Shown here: piece after piece, positions 24,369 through 32,408 of the stretch | Position numbering within the stretch: position 1 is the first letter of the stretch | Layout of the letters: each line of letters starts with the position of its first letter | Made by a program: the position numbers and the translations under genes | Notes under the pieces: model-generated | Databases searched by the model: none | Seen by the model: only the letters and a program-made list of their open reading frames with translations | Told to the model about the DNA's origin: nothing | Assembly (NCBI GenBank): GCA_036961445.1 | Contig: JBALVO010000019.1 | Span: forward strand, 1 to 42,520 | Reading direction: 5' to 3' | DNA from: JBALVO01 sp036961445 | Lineage (GTDB): Bacteria; Pseudomonadota; Gammaproteobacteria; Pseudomonadales; Halieaceae | DNA: 42,520 nt

Positions 24369-25507
24369 TGCAGCCACCCCCACTCGGTCTTTATATCCAC
24401 CTGCCCTGGTGTGAGCGAAAGTGCCCCTACTGCGATTTCAATTCGCATGAAACAGCGCACATTCCCCAGGACCAATACGTAGACGCTCTATTACAGGACT
24501 TACGGGATGATCTGCCATTAGTGCAGGACCGAACGCTGGAGACAATATTCATCGGCGGCGGCACGCCCAGCTTATTCTCTGCAGAGTCTATCCATCGCCT
24601 GCTCCATGCAATCGCTTCTCTGATTGACCTGTCACCGACACTGGAAGCAACCATGGAAGCCAATCCCGGCAGTGCAGAAGCGGATAAATTTTCTGGCTTC
24701 AGAGCCGCCGGGATAAACCGCTTGTCACTGGGCATCCAGAGCTTCGACGATAGCCGACTACAGGCATTGGGCCGGATACACAGCAGCGACCAGGCCCACG
24801 CCGCGATCGAATACGCCCGCGCCGCCGGTTTTGACAACTTCAATATAGATTTAATGCACGGCCTGCCGGGACAAACCCTGGCCTCAGCCACTGACGACTT
24901 ACAGGCTGCCCTGGCCTGCAAGCCCCCGCACCTGTCCTGGTATCAACTGACTATCGAGCCCAATACGGCGTTCTACAAACGCCCACCGATCCTGCCGCTA
25001 GAGGACGCCTTGGCCGACATTCAGCAAAGCGGAGAGCAACTGCTGGCAGACAACGGGTTGGCCCAGTACGAGGTATCTGCTTACTGCCAGAAGGGGTTCA
25101 ACTGCCGTCACAACCTGAATTATTGGTCATTTGGGGATTACCTGGGCATAGGTGCGGGCGCCCACGGCAAAATAAGCGTCGCTGACGGGCATATCCGGCG
25201 TTATGCCAAGAAACGACAGCCAGGTAACTACATGGCGGCAAAGAAAGGCGGTTACATTGCCAGTCAGCGCGACCTGGACGGCAAGGAAATAGCCGGAGAA
25301 TTTATGCTCAATGCCCTGCGCCTGAACAAAGGGTTTACGCTGGATCAGTTCAGTGCGCGCACTGGATTGGAGGCTACGACCCTGAATCCACAGTTGGCTG
25401 CGCTATATGACCGCGGTTTACTGGCACGATGCGATGATGAGGTTAAAGCCACGGCATTAGGTCGGCGGTTTTTAGATACCGTTATTGCCGAGTTTTTCCC
25501 CGACTGA
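24368..25507 (+). CDS. hemW: Radical SAM heme chaperone HemW
   Basis: Radical SAM protein of the HemN-like family that binds and delivers heme, rather than oxidising coproporphyrinogen. 379 residues. The cluster motif is CERKCPYCDF, with Cys16, Cys20 and Cys23; it lacks the extra Cys of true HemN, which supports HemW. FIGGGTPSLF, MEANPGSAE, RLSLGIQSFDD, NIDLMHGLPGQT and the C-terminal HemN_C segment (EFMLNALRLNKGF) are visible. It starts on the last base of rdgB and closes the chain begun by metX. 71 nt separate it from the convergent trmB, with no clear terminator in that gap. Confidence 0.95.
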   Translation: MQPPPLGLYIHLPWCERKCPYCDFNSHETAHIPQDQYVDALLQDLRDDLPLVQDRTLETIFIGGGTPSLFSAESIHRLLHAIASLIDLSPTLEATMEANPGSAEADKFSGFRAAGINRLSLGIQSFDDSRLQALGRIHSSDQAHAAIEYARAAGFDNFNIDLMHGLPGQTLASATDDLQAALACKPPHLSWYQLTIEPNTAFYKRPPILPLEDALADIQQSGEQLLADNGLAQYEVSAYCQKGFNCRHNLNYWSFGDYLGIGAGAHGKISVADGHIRRYAKKRQPGNYMAAKKGGYIASQRDLDGKEIAGEFMLNALRLNKGFTLDQFSARTGLEATTLNPQLAALYDRGLLARCDDEVKATALGRRFLDTVIAEFFPD

Positions 25508-25578
25508 TCTAAAGTGACTATTTACCCAGGCCCCGGCGGCAACATTGTTGCACACCAAGACAGGTCTCTGTTGCGACC

Positions 25579-26265
25579 TCAATCGCGAACAAAAATCAGG
25601 TCCCAAACCCCATGCCCCAAACGCTCACCGCGCCGTTCAAACTTGGTAAGGGGACGCTGCTCAGGTCTCGGCGCGAACTCATCGATGCCGCAAGTATTGG
25701 AAAGGCCCGGGGTAGCACTGAGAACCGCCATAATCTGCGCCGCGTAGTTTTCCCAATCCGTCGCCAAATGCAAAGTACCACCTGACGTAAGTTTGGTTAG
25801 CAATTGCTCAACCAGAGGGGGCTGGATCAACCGTCGCTTGTGGTGGCGTTTTTTATGCCAGGGGTCCGGGAAGAAAATTTGTATCGTGTCCAGAGAGGCA
25901 TCGGCTATACAGTCACGCAGAATTTCCACAGCATCATGGCGATAGACCCTGATATTGTTTATGTCGCACTCTTGCATACTATGTAACAACTTCCCCACCC
26001 CGGGAGTGTGCACTTCGATGCCGATAAAATTACTGGCAGGCGCCGACTGAGCCATGGCGATCAGGGACTGCCCCATGCCAAAGCCTATTTCCAGTATTGT
26101 GGGGCCGGCCCGACCAAATGCAGCCTCAATATCCAGAGTGCCGTCTGCGTGCTCCAGCCCACAGCGCTGCCAGTTTTCATCAAAACCACGTTGCTGCCCG
26201 GGGGTCATGCGCCCCGTGCGCAACACGTAACTGCGAATGGGCCGTCTTTTATCGGGTTCAGTCAT
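25579..26265 (-). CDS. trmB: tRNA (guanine-46-N7)-methyltransferase
   Basis: Methylates N7 of G46 in the variable loop of tRNA using SAM. 228 residues from ATG 26265. SYVLRTGRMTPGQ and SAM motif LEIGFGMGQSL, then IGIEVHTPGVG, and the TrmB signature IFFPDPWHKKRHHKRRL, followed by LHLATDW and the C-terminal TKFERRGERLGHGVWDL. A TTG six codons upstream (26283) overlaps the end of the preceding gene and is less likely. It follows the DUF423 gene by 24 nt. Confidence 0.96.
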   Translation of the reverse strand: MTEPDKRRPIRSYVLRTGRMTPGQQRGFDENWQRCGLEHADGTLDIEAAFGRAGPTILEIGFGMGQSLIAMAQSAPASNFIGIEVHTPGVGKLLHSMQECDINNIRVYRHDAVEILRDCIADASLDTIQIFFPDPWHKKRHHKRRLIQPPLVEQLLTKLTSGGTLHLATDWENYAAQIMAVLSATPGLSNTCGIDEFAPRPEQRPLTKFERRGERLGHGVWDLIFVRD

Positions 26266-26289
26266 GAGAGGGTCGCCAGGCAATCCGGA

Positions 26290-26667
26290 TCAGACCAGTA
26301 ATTTCCAGCCAGTGGCAGCCAAACAGGCCCAGCCGCCAATGAATGCCAGACCACCCAGCGGCGTAATGGCGCCGAGCCAGCGTACTCCGCTGAAGCTGAG
26401 TAGGTATAAACTTCCGGAAAACACCACAATGCCTATAAAGAACAGCCAGCCGCTGCTCTTGAGCATGGCTGTCTGGGGCTGGCTCAGGGCCAATACCCCT
26501 ACCGCCAACAGAGCCAGGCTATGGTAAAAGTGGTACTGCACCGCGGTGTCAAATACACCTAGCGCGTAATCGTCCAGCTTACCTTTAAGAGCGTGAGCAC
26601 CGAAAGCGCCAAACGCCACTGCCAGCATGCCGCTGAGTGAAGCCAGAGTGATAAATAATTTTGCCAT
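26290..26667 (-). CDS. DUF423 family membrane protein
   Basis: 125 residues, four predicted membrane helices, matching the small DUF423 (YgdD-like) family: LSGMLAVAFGAFGAHALKG near the N terminus, TAVQYHFYHSLALLAVG, FFIGIVVFSGSLYLLS and ITPLGGLAFIGGWACLA. The GAFGAHAL and YHFYHSLAL segments are diagnostic. Function is unknown. It lies between rpoH and trmB; the terminator-like hairpin at 26686-26709 separates it from rpoH. No Shine-Dalgarno sequence precedes the ATG. Confidence 0.9.
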   Translation of the reverse strand: MAKLFITLASLSGMLAVAFGAFGAHALKGKLDDYALGVFDTAVQYHFYHSLALLAVGVLALSQPQTAMLKSSGWLFFIGIVVFSGSLYLLSFSGVRWLGAITPLGGLAFIGGWACLAATGWKLLV

Positions 26668-26685
26668 AGGAGAATTGTAACGCAG

Positions 26686-26709
26686 AAAAGGCGGTTGTCA
26701 CCGCCCTTT
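26686..26709 (-). terminator. Probable rho-independent terminator of rpoH
   Basis: Reading on the minus strand, GGCGGT-GACA-ACCGCC forms a six-pair GC stem with a four-base loop, followed at once by TTTT. It lies 25 nt after the rpoH stop. The short T run means it may be only partly efficient. Confidence 0.6.
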
Positions 26710-26734
26710 ACTGGAATGATATAAGAGCTGAAAT

Positions 26735-27589
26735 TCAGGCAGCTATGGAAGCCTTGATCTTTTTCATAGCATTTTGCTCCAACTGCCTTATGCGCTCTGC
26801 GGAAACGCCATACTGTGCTGCTAACTCATGCAGCGTCGACTTTTCGTCCGACAGCCAGCGCTGGCCCAGAATATCACGACTGCGTTCATCCAGTTCGGCT
26901 AAAGCCTGGTGCAATTGCGCTTCGGAATTCTGCTGCCAATCACTGGATTCCACAGCCATTGCCGGATCGGCACTGTGATCCTCCAGATAATACTGAGGCG
27001 CCTGCCAGGCGTCGTCATCGTCTGAGTCCATCGGCAGGTCATAGGCCAGGTCGCGACTGCTTAGCCGGCCTTCCATACGCTGCACTTCACGTACATCCAC
27101 ACCCAGGTCGTCTGCTACTGCCTGAGCTTCGTCAGCACTCAACCACGCCAGAGTCTTCTTGGCACCGCGCAGGTTGAAGAACAACTTGCGTTGAGCCTTG
27201 GTCGTGGCCACTTTAACGATGCGCCAGTTGCGCAGTATATATTCGTGCATTTCCGCCTTGATCCAATGCACGGCAAAAGACACCAGTCGAACACCTTTTT
27301 CAGGATTAAAGCGCTTTACAGCCTTCATCAGGCCGACATTTCCTTCCTGGATCAAATCGGCTTCAGCCAGGCCGTAGCCGGAATAACTGCGGGCAATATG
27401 CACTACAAAGCGCAGATGGGACATAACCAGTTCCCGGGCCGCCTGTAAATTCTCGTTGAAATATAAATCATTCGACAACTCCCGCTCGCGCTCAATACTC
27501 AGCACCGGGATACTGCTCACTGCCTGCACATAGGCCCCGAGATTAGCTCCCGGTACCATCTGGTCAACTGGCTGCAAACTGTTACTCAT
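26735..27589 (-). CDS. rpoH: Heat-shock sigma factor RpoH (sigma-32)
   Basis: Alternative sigma factor directing RNA polymerase to chaperone and protease genes. 284 residues from ATG 27589, with GGAG 8 nt upstream; the frame stays open further upstream, but those residues are not family-like. Region 2 runs from LSNDLYFNENLQAARELV to SFAVHWIKAEMHEYILRNWRIVK. The RpoH box QRKLFFNLR is intact, and region 4 ends STLHELAAQYGVSAERIRQLEQNAMKKIK. The leader holds a CIRCE element over a sigma-E-type promoter (see separate entries). It lies downstream of ftsYEX as in E. coli, with a 149-nt gap that gives it its own control. Confidence 0.97.
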   Translation of the reverse strand: MSNSLQPVDQMVPGANLGAYVQAVSSIPVLSIERERELSNDLYFNENLQAARELVMSHLRFVVHIARSYSGYGLAEADLIQEGNVGLMKAVKRFNPEKGVRLVSFAVHWIKAEMHEYILRNWRIVKVATTKAQRKLFFNLRGAKKTLAWLSADEAQAVADDLGVDVREVQRMEGRLSSRDLAYDLPMDSDDDDAWQAPQYYLEDHSADPAMAVESSDWQQNSEAQLHQALAELDERSRDILGQRWLSDEKSTLHELAAQYGVSAERIRQLEQNAMKKIKASIAA

Positions 27590-27621
27590 ATCAGGTTCTC
27601 CGTCTTGCAAGGGTGGCGATT

Positions 27622-27648
27622 CTAGCACTCTTTAAGTTAGAGTGCTAA
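27622..27648 (-). promoter_or_regulatory. CIRCE element (HrcA operator) upstream of rpoH
   Basis: On the rpoH strand: TTAGCACTC, 9-nt spacer, GAGTGCTAG. The CIRCE consensus is TTAGCACTC-N9-GAGTGCTAA, so 17 of 18 arm positions match and the spacer is exactly 9. It ends 33 nt before the rpoH ATG. CIRCE is bound by the repressor HrcA, whose activity depends on GroEL. hrcA itself is not in this window. Confidence 0.9.
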
Positions 27649-27663
27649 TTCTGGTAAAGTTCC
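27637..27663 (-). promoter_or_regulatory. Sigma-E/AlgU-type promoter of rpoH
   Basis: On the rpoH strand GGAACTT (27663-27657) is followed after 15 nt by TCTAA (27641-27637), matching the extracytoplasmic stress sigma-E (AlgU) pattern GGAACTT-N15/16-TCNNA. Predicted start near 27630, about 41 nt before the ATG. The -10 lies inside the CIRCE element, so HrcA bound there should block it. Sigma-E-dependent rpoH promoters are known in E. coli and Pseudomonas. Confidence 0.65.
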
Positions 27664-27738
27664 ACCGCCTTGCCGAAAATCCTTATTTATATGTTTACAT
27701 TCAACAAGTTACGAATTTCGAAAAGCAGGCAATCAGTT

Positions 27739-28719
27739 TCAGCGTGGCTCGATAACAATCAAATGTCGGGTAACCGCCAGCCACGCGCCCGTCAAACCTA
27801 GCAGGCCACCCAGTATGACCAGGTTGAGACCGCCCATAATCCCCAGCCCCCGCAGTACAAAAGAGCTTTCATAAAGCAGGGCAAGATTACCTATTGGTTG
27901 TTGCAAAAACCACAGGGAGAGCGCCACCAGAATCGCAGCGCAAACACCTCCACCCACCCCGTACCAAAGACCGGTATAAAGAAAAGGCCGTCGTACGAAG
28001 GCGTTACTGCCACCGACCAACTTAACAATGACTATTTCATCCCGGCGGCTCTCGATTGCGAGTCGAATCGTATTACCCAGAATCAGCACTACACCCAGGA
28101 CCAGTAATCCCCCTATGGCGAAAACCAGGCGTCGACTAAGTTCCATCAGGCTGTTCAATCGCTGCAACCACTCCATATCCAGCACTGCCTCGCCCACCTC
28201 CGGGTAACCCTGCAATTCATCGCGCAGCGCTGCAACCGCGCCGCCGGAGAGACTACTCGCTGGAGTGATCAGCACCAGGTTTGGTAAGGGGTTTTCTTCC
28301 AGACTAGCCAACACATCGGCAAAGCCGGATAACTGACTGAATTCCTGCAGCGCTTCATCGCGTGAAACAAACTTTGTCTCATCAACATCCGCGCGTTCAC
28401 TCAACTCTGTTTCAAACTGCCTGGCCTTATCCACCGCTATCCCGTCATCCAGGAACAAGGAGATCTGCGCAGGGCTGTCCCAACTGGCGCTGAGTTGTCC
28501 GACATTATCCAAAGCGACGTTCAAGCCAACCGGTAACGCCAGGGCGATGCCTATTACCAGCCAGGTGAGAACGCTGGAACCTAGACTTTCGAGCACCCGA
28601 TGCAGGCTGTCCGCGGCTGACAAGCGATGATGCCGCAACCAGGCGTTGTACTGGTCACGCAGATCTGCTCGACTTTGGCTGGCACCATCACGGCGACCAC
28701 CTGTGCGTCGCGCACTCAA
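27739..28719 (-). CDS. ftsX: Cell division protein FtsX
   Basis: Membrane half of the FtsEX complex, which controls septal peptidoglycan hydrolases from the division ring. 326 residues: basic cytoplasmic start, first helix near 48-70 (VLTWLVIGIALALPVGLNVAL), a periplasmic domain of about 120 residues (SAQISLFLDD-like segment PAQISLFLDD through EVGEAVLDMEWLQRL), then three more helices, with ESRRDEIVIVKLVGGSNAFVRRPF between helices 2 and 3, as in the family. The start is TTG overlapping the ftsE stop by 4 nt, so it is translationally coupled to ftsE. Confidence 0.94.
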   Translation of the reverse strand: MSARRTGGRRDGASQSRADLRDQYNAWLRHHRLSAADSLHRVLESLGSSVLTWLVIGIALALPVGLNVALDNVGQLSASWDSPAQISLFLDDGIAVDKARQFETELSERADVDETKFVSRDEALQEFSQLSGFADVLASLEENPLPNLVLITPASSLSGGAVAALRDELQGYPEVGEAVLDMEWLQRLNSLMELSRRLVFAIGGLLVLGVVLILGNTIRLAIESRRDEIVIVKLVGGSNAFVRRPFLYTGLWYGVGGGVCAAILVALSLWFLQQPIGNLALLYESSFVLRGLGIMGGLNLVILGGLLGLTGAWLAVTRHLIVIEPR

Positions 28720-29381
28720 AGCGCGCTCCCGGTGACCACTCGTCCCTCGCGCAAGGTAATGATGCGGTGGTGCAGCCTCGATATCAGCGCCATGTCATGA
28801 CTGGCTATCAGGACGGTAACTCCCACCTGATTAAACTCTGCAAATAACTGCATGATTTCAGCCGACAACGCGGGATCGAGGTTACCGGTGGGCTCGTCAG
28901 CCAATAGAATTTTGGGTTTGCCAACCACCGCCCGGGCAATACCGACCCGCTGCTGCTCGCCACCGGAGAGGGTAATAGGCATGGCACGTTCACGGCTCAG
29001 CAGCCCCACTTTGTCCAGTGCCGCACGCACACGACGGCCGACCTCCCTGTGGTCGTAGCCAGCGATGATTAAAGGCAGGGCCACATTATCAAAAACCGGT
29101 CGGTCGAACAGCAGTTGATGGTTCTGGAAGACAACGCCAATATCGCGTCGGTGACGCGGAATCCCTCGGGAACCGACGGTCGCCAAGTTCTGCCCATCGA
29201 TGGTCAATTGCCCACGCGTGGGGCGCTCCATGAGCATAATCAGGCGTAGCAACGTGCTCTTGCCTGCCCCGGAATGCCCGGTTAGAAAAACCAATTCGTC
29301 CCGATCGATGCTGACGCTGATTTCACGCAGGGCATCGTGCCCCTCTGCATAGCGCTTGCTGACCCGATCAAAGGTGATCAT
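28716..29381 (-). CDS. ftsE: Cell division ATP-binding protein FtsE
   Basis: ABC ATPase that pairs with FtsX at the division site. 221 residues, full length. Walker A GHSGAGKST at 35-43, Q-loop VVFQNHQLLFDRPVFDNV, ABC signature LSGGEQQRVGIARA at 138-151, Walker B ILLADEPTGNLD ending at 169 and switch histidine IASHDMALI. ATG overlaps the ftsY stop by 4 nt. The ftsY-ftsE-ftsX order is the same as in E. coli. Confidence 0.97.
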   Translation of the reverse strand: MITFDRVSKRYAEGHDALREISVSIDRDELVFLTGHSGAGKSTLLRLIMLMERPTRGQLTIDGQNLATVGSRGIPRHRRDIGVVFQNHQLLFDRPVFDNVALPLIIAGYDHREVGRRVRAALDKVGLLSRERAMPITLSGGEQQRVGIARAVVGKPKILLADEPTGNLDPALSAEIMQLFAEFNQVGVTVLIASHDMALISRLHHRIITLREGRVVTGSAL

Positions 29382-30628
29382 GCCGCCGTGTCATCACCGG
29401 CAAACAGGGCCTCGATAAACTGCTCTGCTGCAAACGGTCGCAGGTCGTCTACAGCCTCCCCAACACCAATGTAACGTATTGGCAGACCCAATTTTTTTGC
29501 TATGGCAAAGATAACACCACCTTTGGCAGTGCCATCGAGTTTGGTCAGGCTAATACCTGTTATGCCCACCCATTGCTGGAAATGATGAGCCTGAGCCAAT
29601 GCGTTCTGGCCGGTGCCTGCGTCCAGCACCAGCATGATCTCATGTGGTGCCGTGGGGTCTATCTTGCCCATGACCCGCACCACTTTCTTCAACTCCTCCA
29701 TGAGGTGATCTTTATTGTGCAAACGCCCCGCTGTATCAGCGATCAATACATCTACATCACGGGCTTGCGCCGCCTGCAAGGCGTCAAAAATCACAGAGGC
29801 GCTATCCGCACCCGTATGCTGCGCTACTACTGGCACACCATTGCGCTCGCCCCATACTTGCAACTGCTCTACAGCGGCGGCCCTGAACGTGTCTCCTGCC
29901 GCCAGCATCACAGAGCGGCCCTCGCCTATATAACGCCTGGCAAGCTTACCGATGGTGGTGGTCTTGCCAACCCCGTTAACGCCAACCATCAAAATCACAT
30001 AGGGCTTACGGCCCTGGACATCCAGCGGCTTTTCACAGGGCTTGAGCAATGCCAGCAACTCTTCCTGTAAAGCGCCCTGCAACGCCTCGGGGCTGGTCAG
30101 CTCGTTGCGCGCTACCCGCTGGGTCAGGTGGTCAATGATCTCCACGGTGGCCTCCACGCCCACATCGGCCAGCAGCAGGCGCGACTCAAGCTCCTCCAAC
30201 AGATCAGCATCAATCTCCTTGCGCCCGAGGAATAAATTGCCCAGGCCCTGCACCAGATTGTCGCTGGTGCGACCTAGCCCATGACGCAAACGCGAGAAGA
30301 AGCCCGCTTTGTTCACCGCTTCCATATCGCCATCGGCGACGGGAACAACCACTGCGGGGGGTGTTTCTGCTGATTGTGGCCCCGGCGCTATCGAGGACAC
30401 CTGAGTGGGCACCACAACCGGGTCCTTATCTTGTGACACGGCCTGCACGGGAGCGATCTCTGGCGAATCCGCTGTAGCAGGTGCCGGCCCTGCTGCCGCA
30501 GCCGCAACAGATTCATTTATAACAGCCGTCTGAACTGGGCTGGATTGCCCCGTGGCCTCGGTATCGGAAGCAAGCGCCGATGATGCCGGCAGGTCATCTG
30601 CCTTTTTTTTGCGTTTGAAAAATTTCAT
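29378..30628 (-). CDS. ftsY: Signal recognition particle receptor FtsY
   Basis: GTPase that docks SRP-ribosome complexes at the inner membrane. 416 residues. It starts with a lysine-rich amphipathic stretch (MKFFKRKKKADD), followed by a low-complexity Ala/Pro/Val/acidic A region to about 105. The NG domain follows: helical N (NKAGFFSRLRHGLGRTSDNL), P-loop GVNGVGKT at 216-223, AAGDTFRAAAVEQL, LIADTAGRLHNK, and TKLDGTAKGG with IRYIGVGE near the end. It is the first gene of ftsYEX and is divergent from rsmD across 76 bp. No good ribosome site precedes the ATG. Confidence 0.97.
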   Translation of the reverse strand: MKFFKRKKKADDLPASSALASDTEATGQSSPVQTAVINESVAAAAAGPAPATADSPEIAPVQAVSQDKDPVVVPTQVSSIAPGPQSAETPPAVVVPVADGDMEAVNKAGFFSRLRHGLGRTSDNLVQGLGNLFLGRKEIDADLLEELESRLLLADVGVEATVEIIDHLTQRVARNELTSPEALQGALQEELLALLKPCEKPLDVQGRKPYVILMVGVNGVGKTTTIGKLARRYIGEGRSVMLAAGDTFRAAAVEQLQVWGERNGVPVVAQHTGADSASVIFDALQAAQARDVDVLIADTAGRLHNKDHLMEELKKVVRVMGKIDPTAPHEIMLVLDAGTGQNALAQAHHFQQWVGITGISLTKLDGTAKGGVIFAIAKKLGLPIRYIGVGEAVDDLRPFAAEQFIEALFAGDDTAA

Positions 30629-30704
30629 ATATGTCGTGCTAGAGTATGTGCCGACGAGTGTCCGCGAAGGCGCCTATCCTACCACCGTTGCACGAAGTGA
30701 AGAA

Positions 30705-31286
30705 ATGGTAAGAACTGTTAAAGAGACAGGGAAACAGAGTCAGCTGCGTATTATTGGCGGTCAGTGGCGTGGCCGTAAGCTGTCCTTTACGCCGGCAGAG
30801 GGTTTGCGACCTACCAGCGATCGTGTGCGAGAAACCTTGTTCAATTGGGTCGCTCCCCACATTAACGGGGCAAGGTGCGCAGACCTGTTTTCCGGCAGCG
30901 GAGCACTTGGCCTGGAGGCGTTATCCCGCGGCGCCCGTCATTGTGACTTCGTAGATACCTCCCCCGCCGCACTGGCCCAGATAGACGATCACCTGACAAT
31001 CCTGAACGCAGCGACCGCGGGCTTGTGCCACAGAACGTCAGCTCAACAATTCATGCAGGCAGTCCGTATGCGCTATGATCTGGTTTTTGTCGACCCGCCC
31101 TTTGGCAAAGGTCTGGTAGACCCGACCTGTGCATTGCTCGCCGAACGACAGCTGCTAAACACCGGGGGCATGGTCTACGTGGAAACGGCATCCTCCGAAC
31201 CACCTCCCACATTGCCGCCGGGATGGTCCATCTACAGAGACAAGAGCACCAGCGGTGTAGCCTACCGTCTGCTTAGCGTTGATTAA
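30705..31286 (+). CDS. rsmD: 16S rRNA (guanine-966-N2)-methyltransferase
   Basis: Methylates G966 of 16S rRNA in the assembling 30S subunit. 193 residues from ATG 30705. Family motifs: QLRIIGGQWRGRKL near the N terminus, GLRPTSDRVRETLFNWVAPHI, SAM-binding CADLFSGSGALGLEALSRGA, and catalytic FVDPPFGKGL. The frame is open 51 codons further upstream, but that would overlap the ftsY gene and has no family similarity. The divergent pairing with ftsYEX is conserved in gammaproteobacteria. Confidence 0.95.
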   Translation: MVRTVKETGKQSQLRIIGGQWRGRKLSFTPAEGLRPTSDRVRETLFNWVAPHINGARCADLFSGSGALGLEALSRGARHCDFVDTSPAALAQIDDHLTILNAATAGLCHRTSAQQFMQAVRMRYDLVFVDPPFGKGLVDPTCALLAERQLLNTGGMVYVETASSEPPPTLPPGWSIYRDKSTSGVAYRLLSVD

Positions 31287-31391
31287 CAACAAAGCGGCAG
31301 TTTGATAATAGCGCTTGGTGTCGGGTGCATTGTCGCGCAGGGGTAAATTGTTTAACATCCGCTGCTCTTCCCACCAGGTAAGACCAACACC

Positions 31392-31880
31392 ATGAGAACG
31401 CACTCCGTCATCTATCCAGGCACCTTTGACCCGATAACCAACGGTCATATTGATCTCACCGAACGCGCCTCCAGGTTGTTTGACCGGGTGGTCGTGGCAA
31501 TCGCTTATAGTGAGAAAAAGACGCCATTGTTCGATCTGCAGCAACGGATTGAGCTTTGCCAGGTCTCCCTGGCTCACCTGGACAATGTCGAGGTTGTAGG
31601 CTTCAACAACCTGTTAACAGACTTCGCCAAGAGCCAGAATGCCCGCTGCGTGCTGCGCGGATTACGTGCGGTTGCGGATTTTGAATATGAGTTTCAATTG
31701 GCGAATATGAACCGTGCCATGTATCCGGAGTTCGAAAGCATCTTTCTCACGCCTTCGGAGCATCTGTCCTACATTTCCTCTAGCCTGGTCCGGGAGATAG
31801 CCGCATTAAATGGCGACATAACACCGTTTGTGCCACAGCAGGTCGCCCTGGCACTTAACGAGAAATTTTCCGGCGACTAA
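31392..31880 (+). CDS. coaD: Phosphopantetheine adenylyltransferase
   Basis: Fourth step of coenzyme A synthesis: joins phosphopantetheine and ATP to give dephospho-CoA. 162 residues, the normal length. YPGTFDPITNGHID carries the nucleotidyl-transferase TNGH motif (16-19). VLRGLRAVADFEYEFQLANMNR, FLTPSEHLSYISSSLVREIAALNGD and FVP near the end are typical. CoaBC, which makes its substrate, is encoded 2.8 kb further on. The 105-bp gap from rsmD shows no clear gene. Confidence 0.97.
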   Translation: MRTHSVIYPGTFDPITNGHIDLTERASRLFDRVVVAIAYSEKKTPLFDLQQRIELCQVSLAHLDNVEVVGFNNLLTDFAKSQNARCVLRGLRAVADFEYEFQLANMNRAMYPEFESIFLTPSEHLSYISSSLVREIAALNGDITPFVPQQVALALNEKFSGD

Positions 31881-31918
31881 GAAACTGGTGCGCGCTGCAA
31901 GCAACGCGCGTCATCAAC

Positions 31919-32359
31919 TCAGGGGTAGACTGGCTTTGCCTCTGCCTGCTGTACCGCTTCTGTTGGAAAGGCAGGTCCCACATAGGGATGGTCTTCCATT
32001 TCTTCTGCCTCTTCTGCCTTGTTTTTCTCATTCTGCGCAATGTCTTTGCCAGTGTAGCCCGTATTGCGGCAGCCAAGACAACGCATGAACGTGGCCTCCG
32101 CTGGACCCAGCATCAGCGTTTCAGCCGCTTCGCTGGCATGTCCCGCAAGCAGGGTAAAAGGCAGACTGACCAACCATACGGCAACGCCTCCTACAGTCAT
32201 GACCACGCCAATCGGTCTTGCTACAAATAAATCCCCGACCATGGCAAATTCATTGGGAGTCTCATCCACCGCGTTTTGAGCCCAGAGGGCCTGCGGCAAA
32301 ATCAGACAACCAATCATTAGAGCTGTAGTGATGCGACGTGCGCCTACTTTTATTTTCAT
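31919..32359 (-). CDS. Small membrane protein of unknown function
   Basis: 146 residues. It has a signal peptide or first helix (RRITTALMIGCLILPQALWAQ) and a second hydrophobic stretch near 46-68 (RPIGVVMTVGGVAVWLVSLPFTLLAG). Next comes HASEAAETLMLGPAEATFMRCLGC and a charged, acidic tail (NEKNKAEEAEEMEDHP). The RPxG...SLPF...EAAxTL...P pattern resembles small pseudomonad proteins often labelled multidrug transporter without evidence. I use the second ATG because GGGAG lies 6 nt before it but directly abuts the first. A CLGC pair could bind metal or form a disulfide. Convergent with coaD. Confidence 0.75.
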   Translation of the reverse strand: MKIKVGARRITTALMIGCLILPQALWAQNAVDETPNEFAMVGDLFVARPIGVVMTVGGVAVWLVSLPFTLLAGHASEAAETLMLGPAEATFMRCLGCRNTGYTGKDIAQNEKNKAEEAEEMEDHPYVGPAFPTEAVQQAEAKPVYP

Positions 32360-32408
32360 ACCCATCTCCCAGGTTCCCTTCCCCTCTTCTTTTTACAGTG
32401 TAGCCTGT

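Noticed and set aside
31287..31391. Protein-like minus-strand frame across 31155-31577
   Set aside because: It runs antisense through rsmD and coaD, has no ribosome site and no recognisable motif; most likely a shadow of the coding strands.
31881..31918. GCGCG/CGCGC repeat between convergent coaD and the small membrane protein
   Set aside because: Possible hairpin, but no T run on either strand, so not called a terminator.
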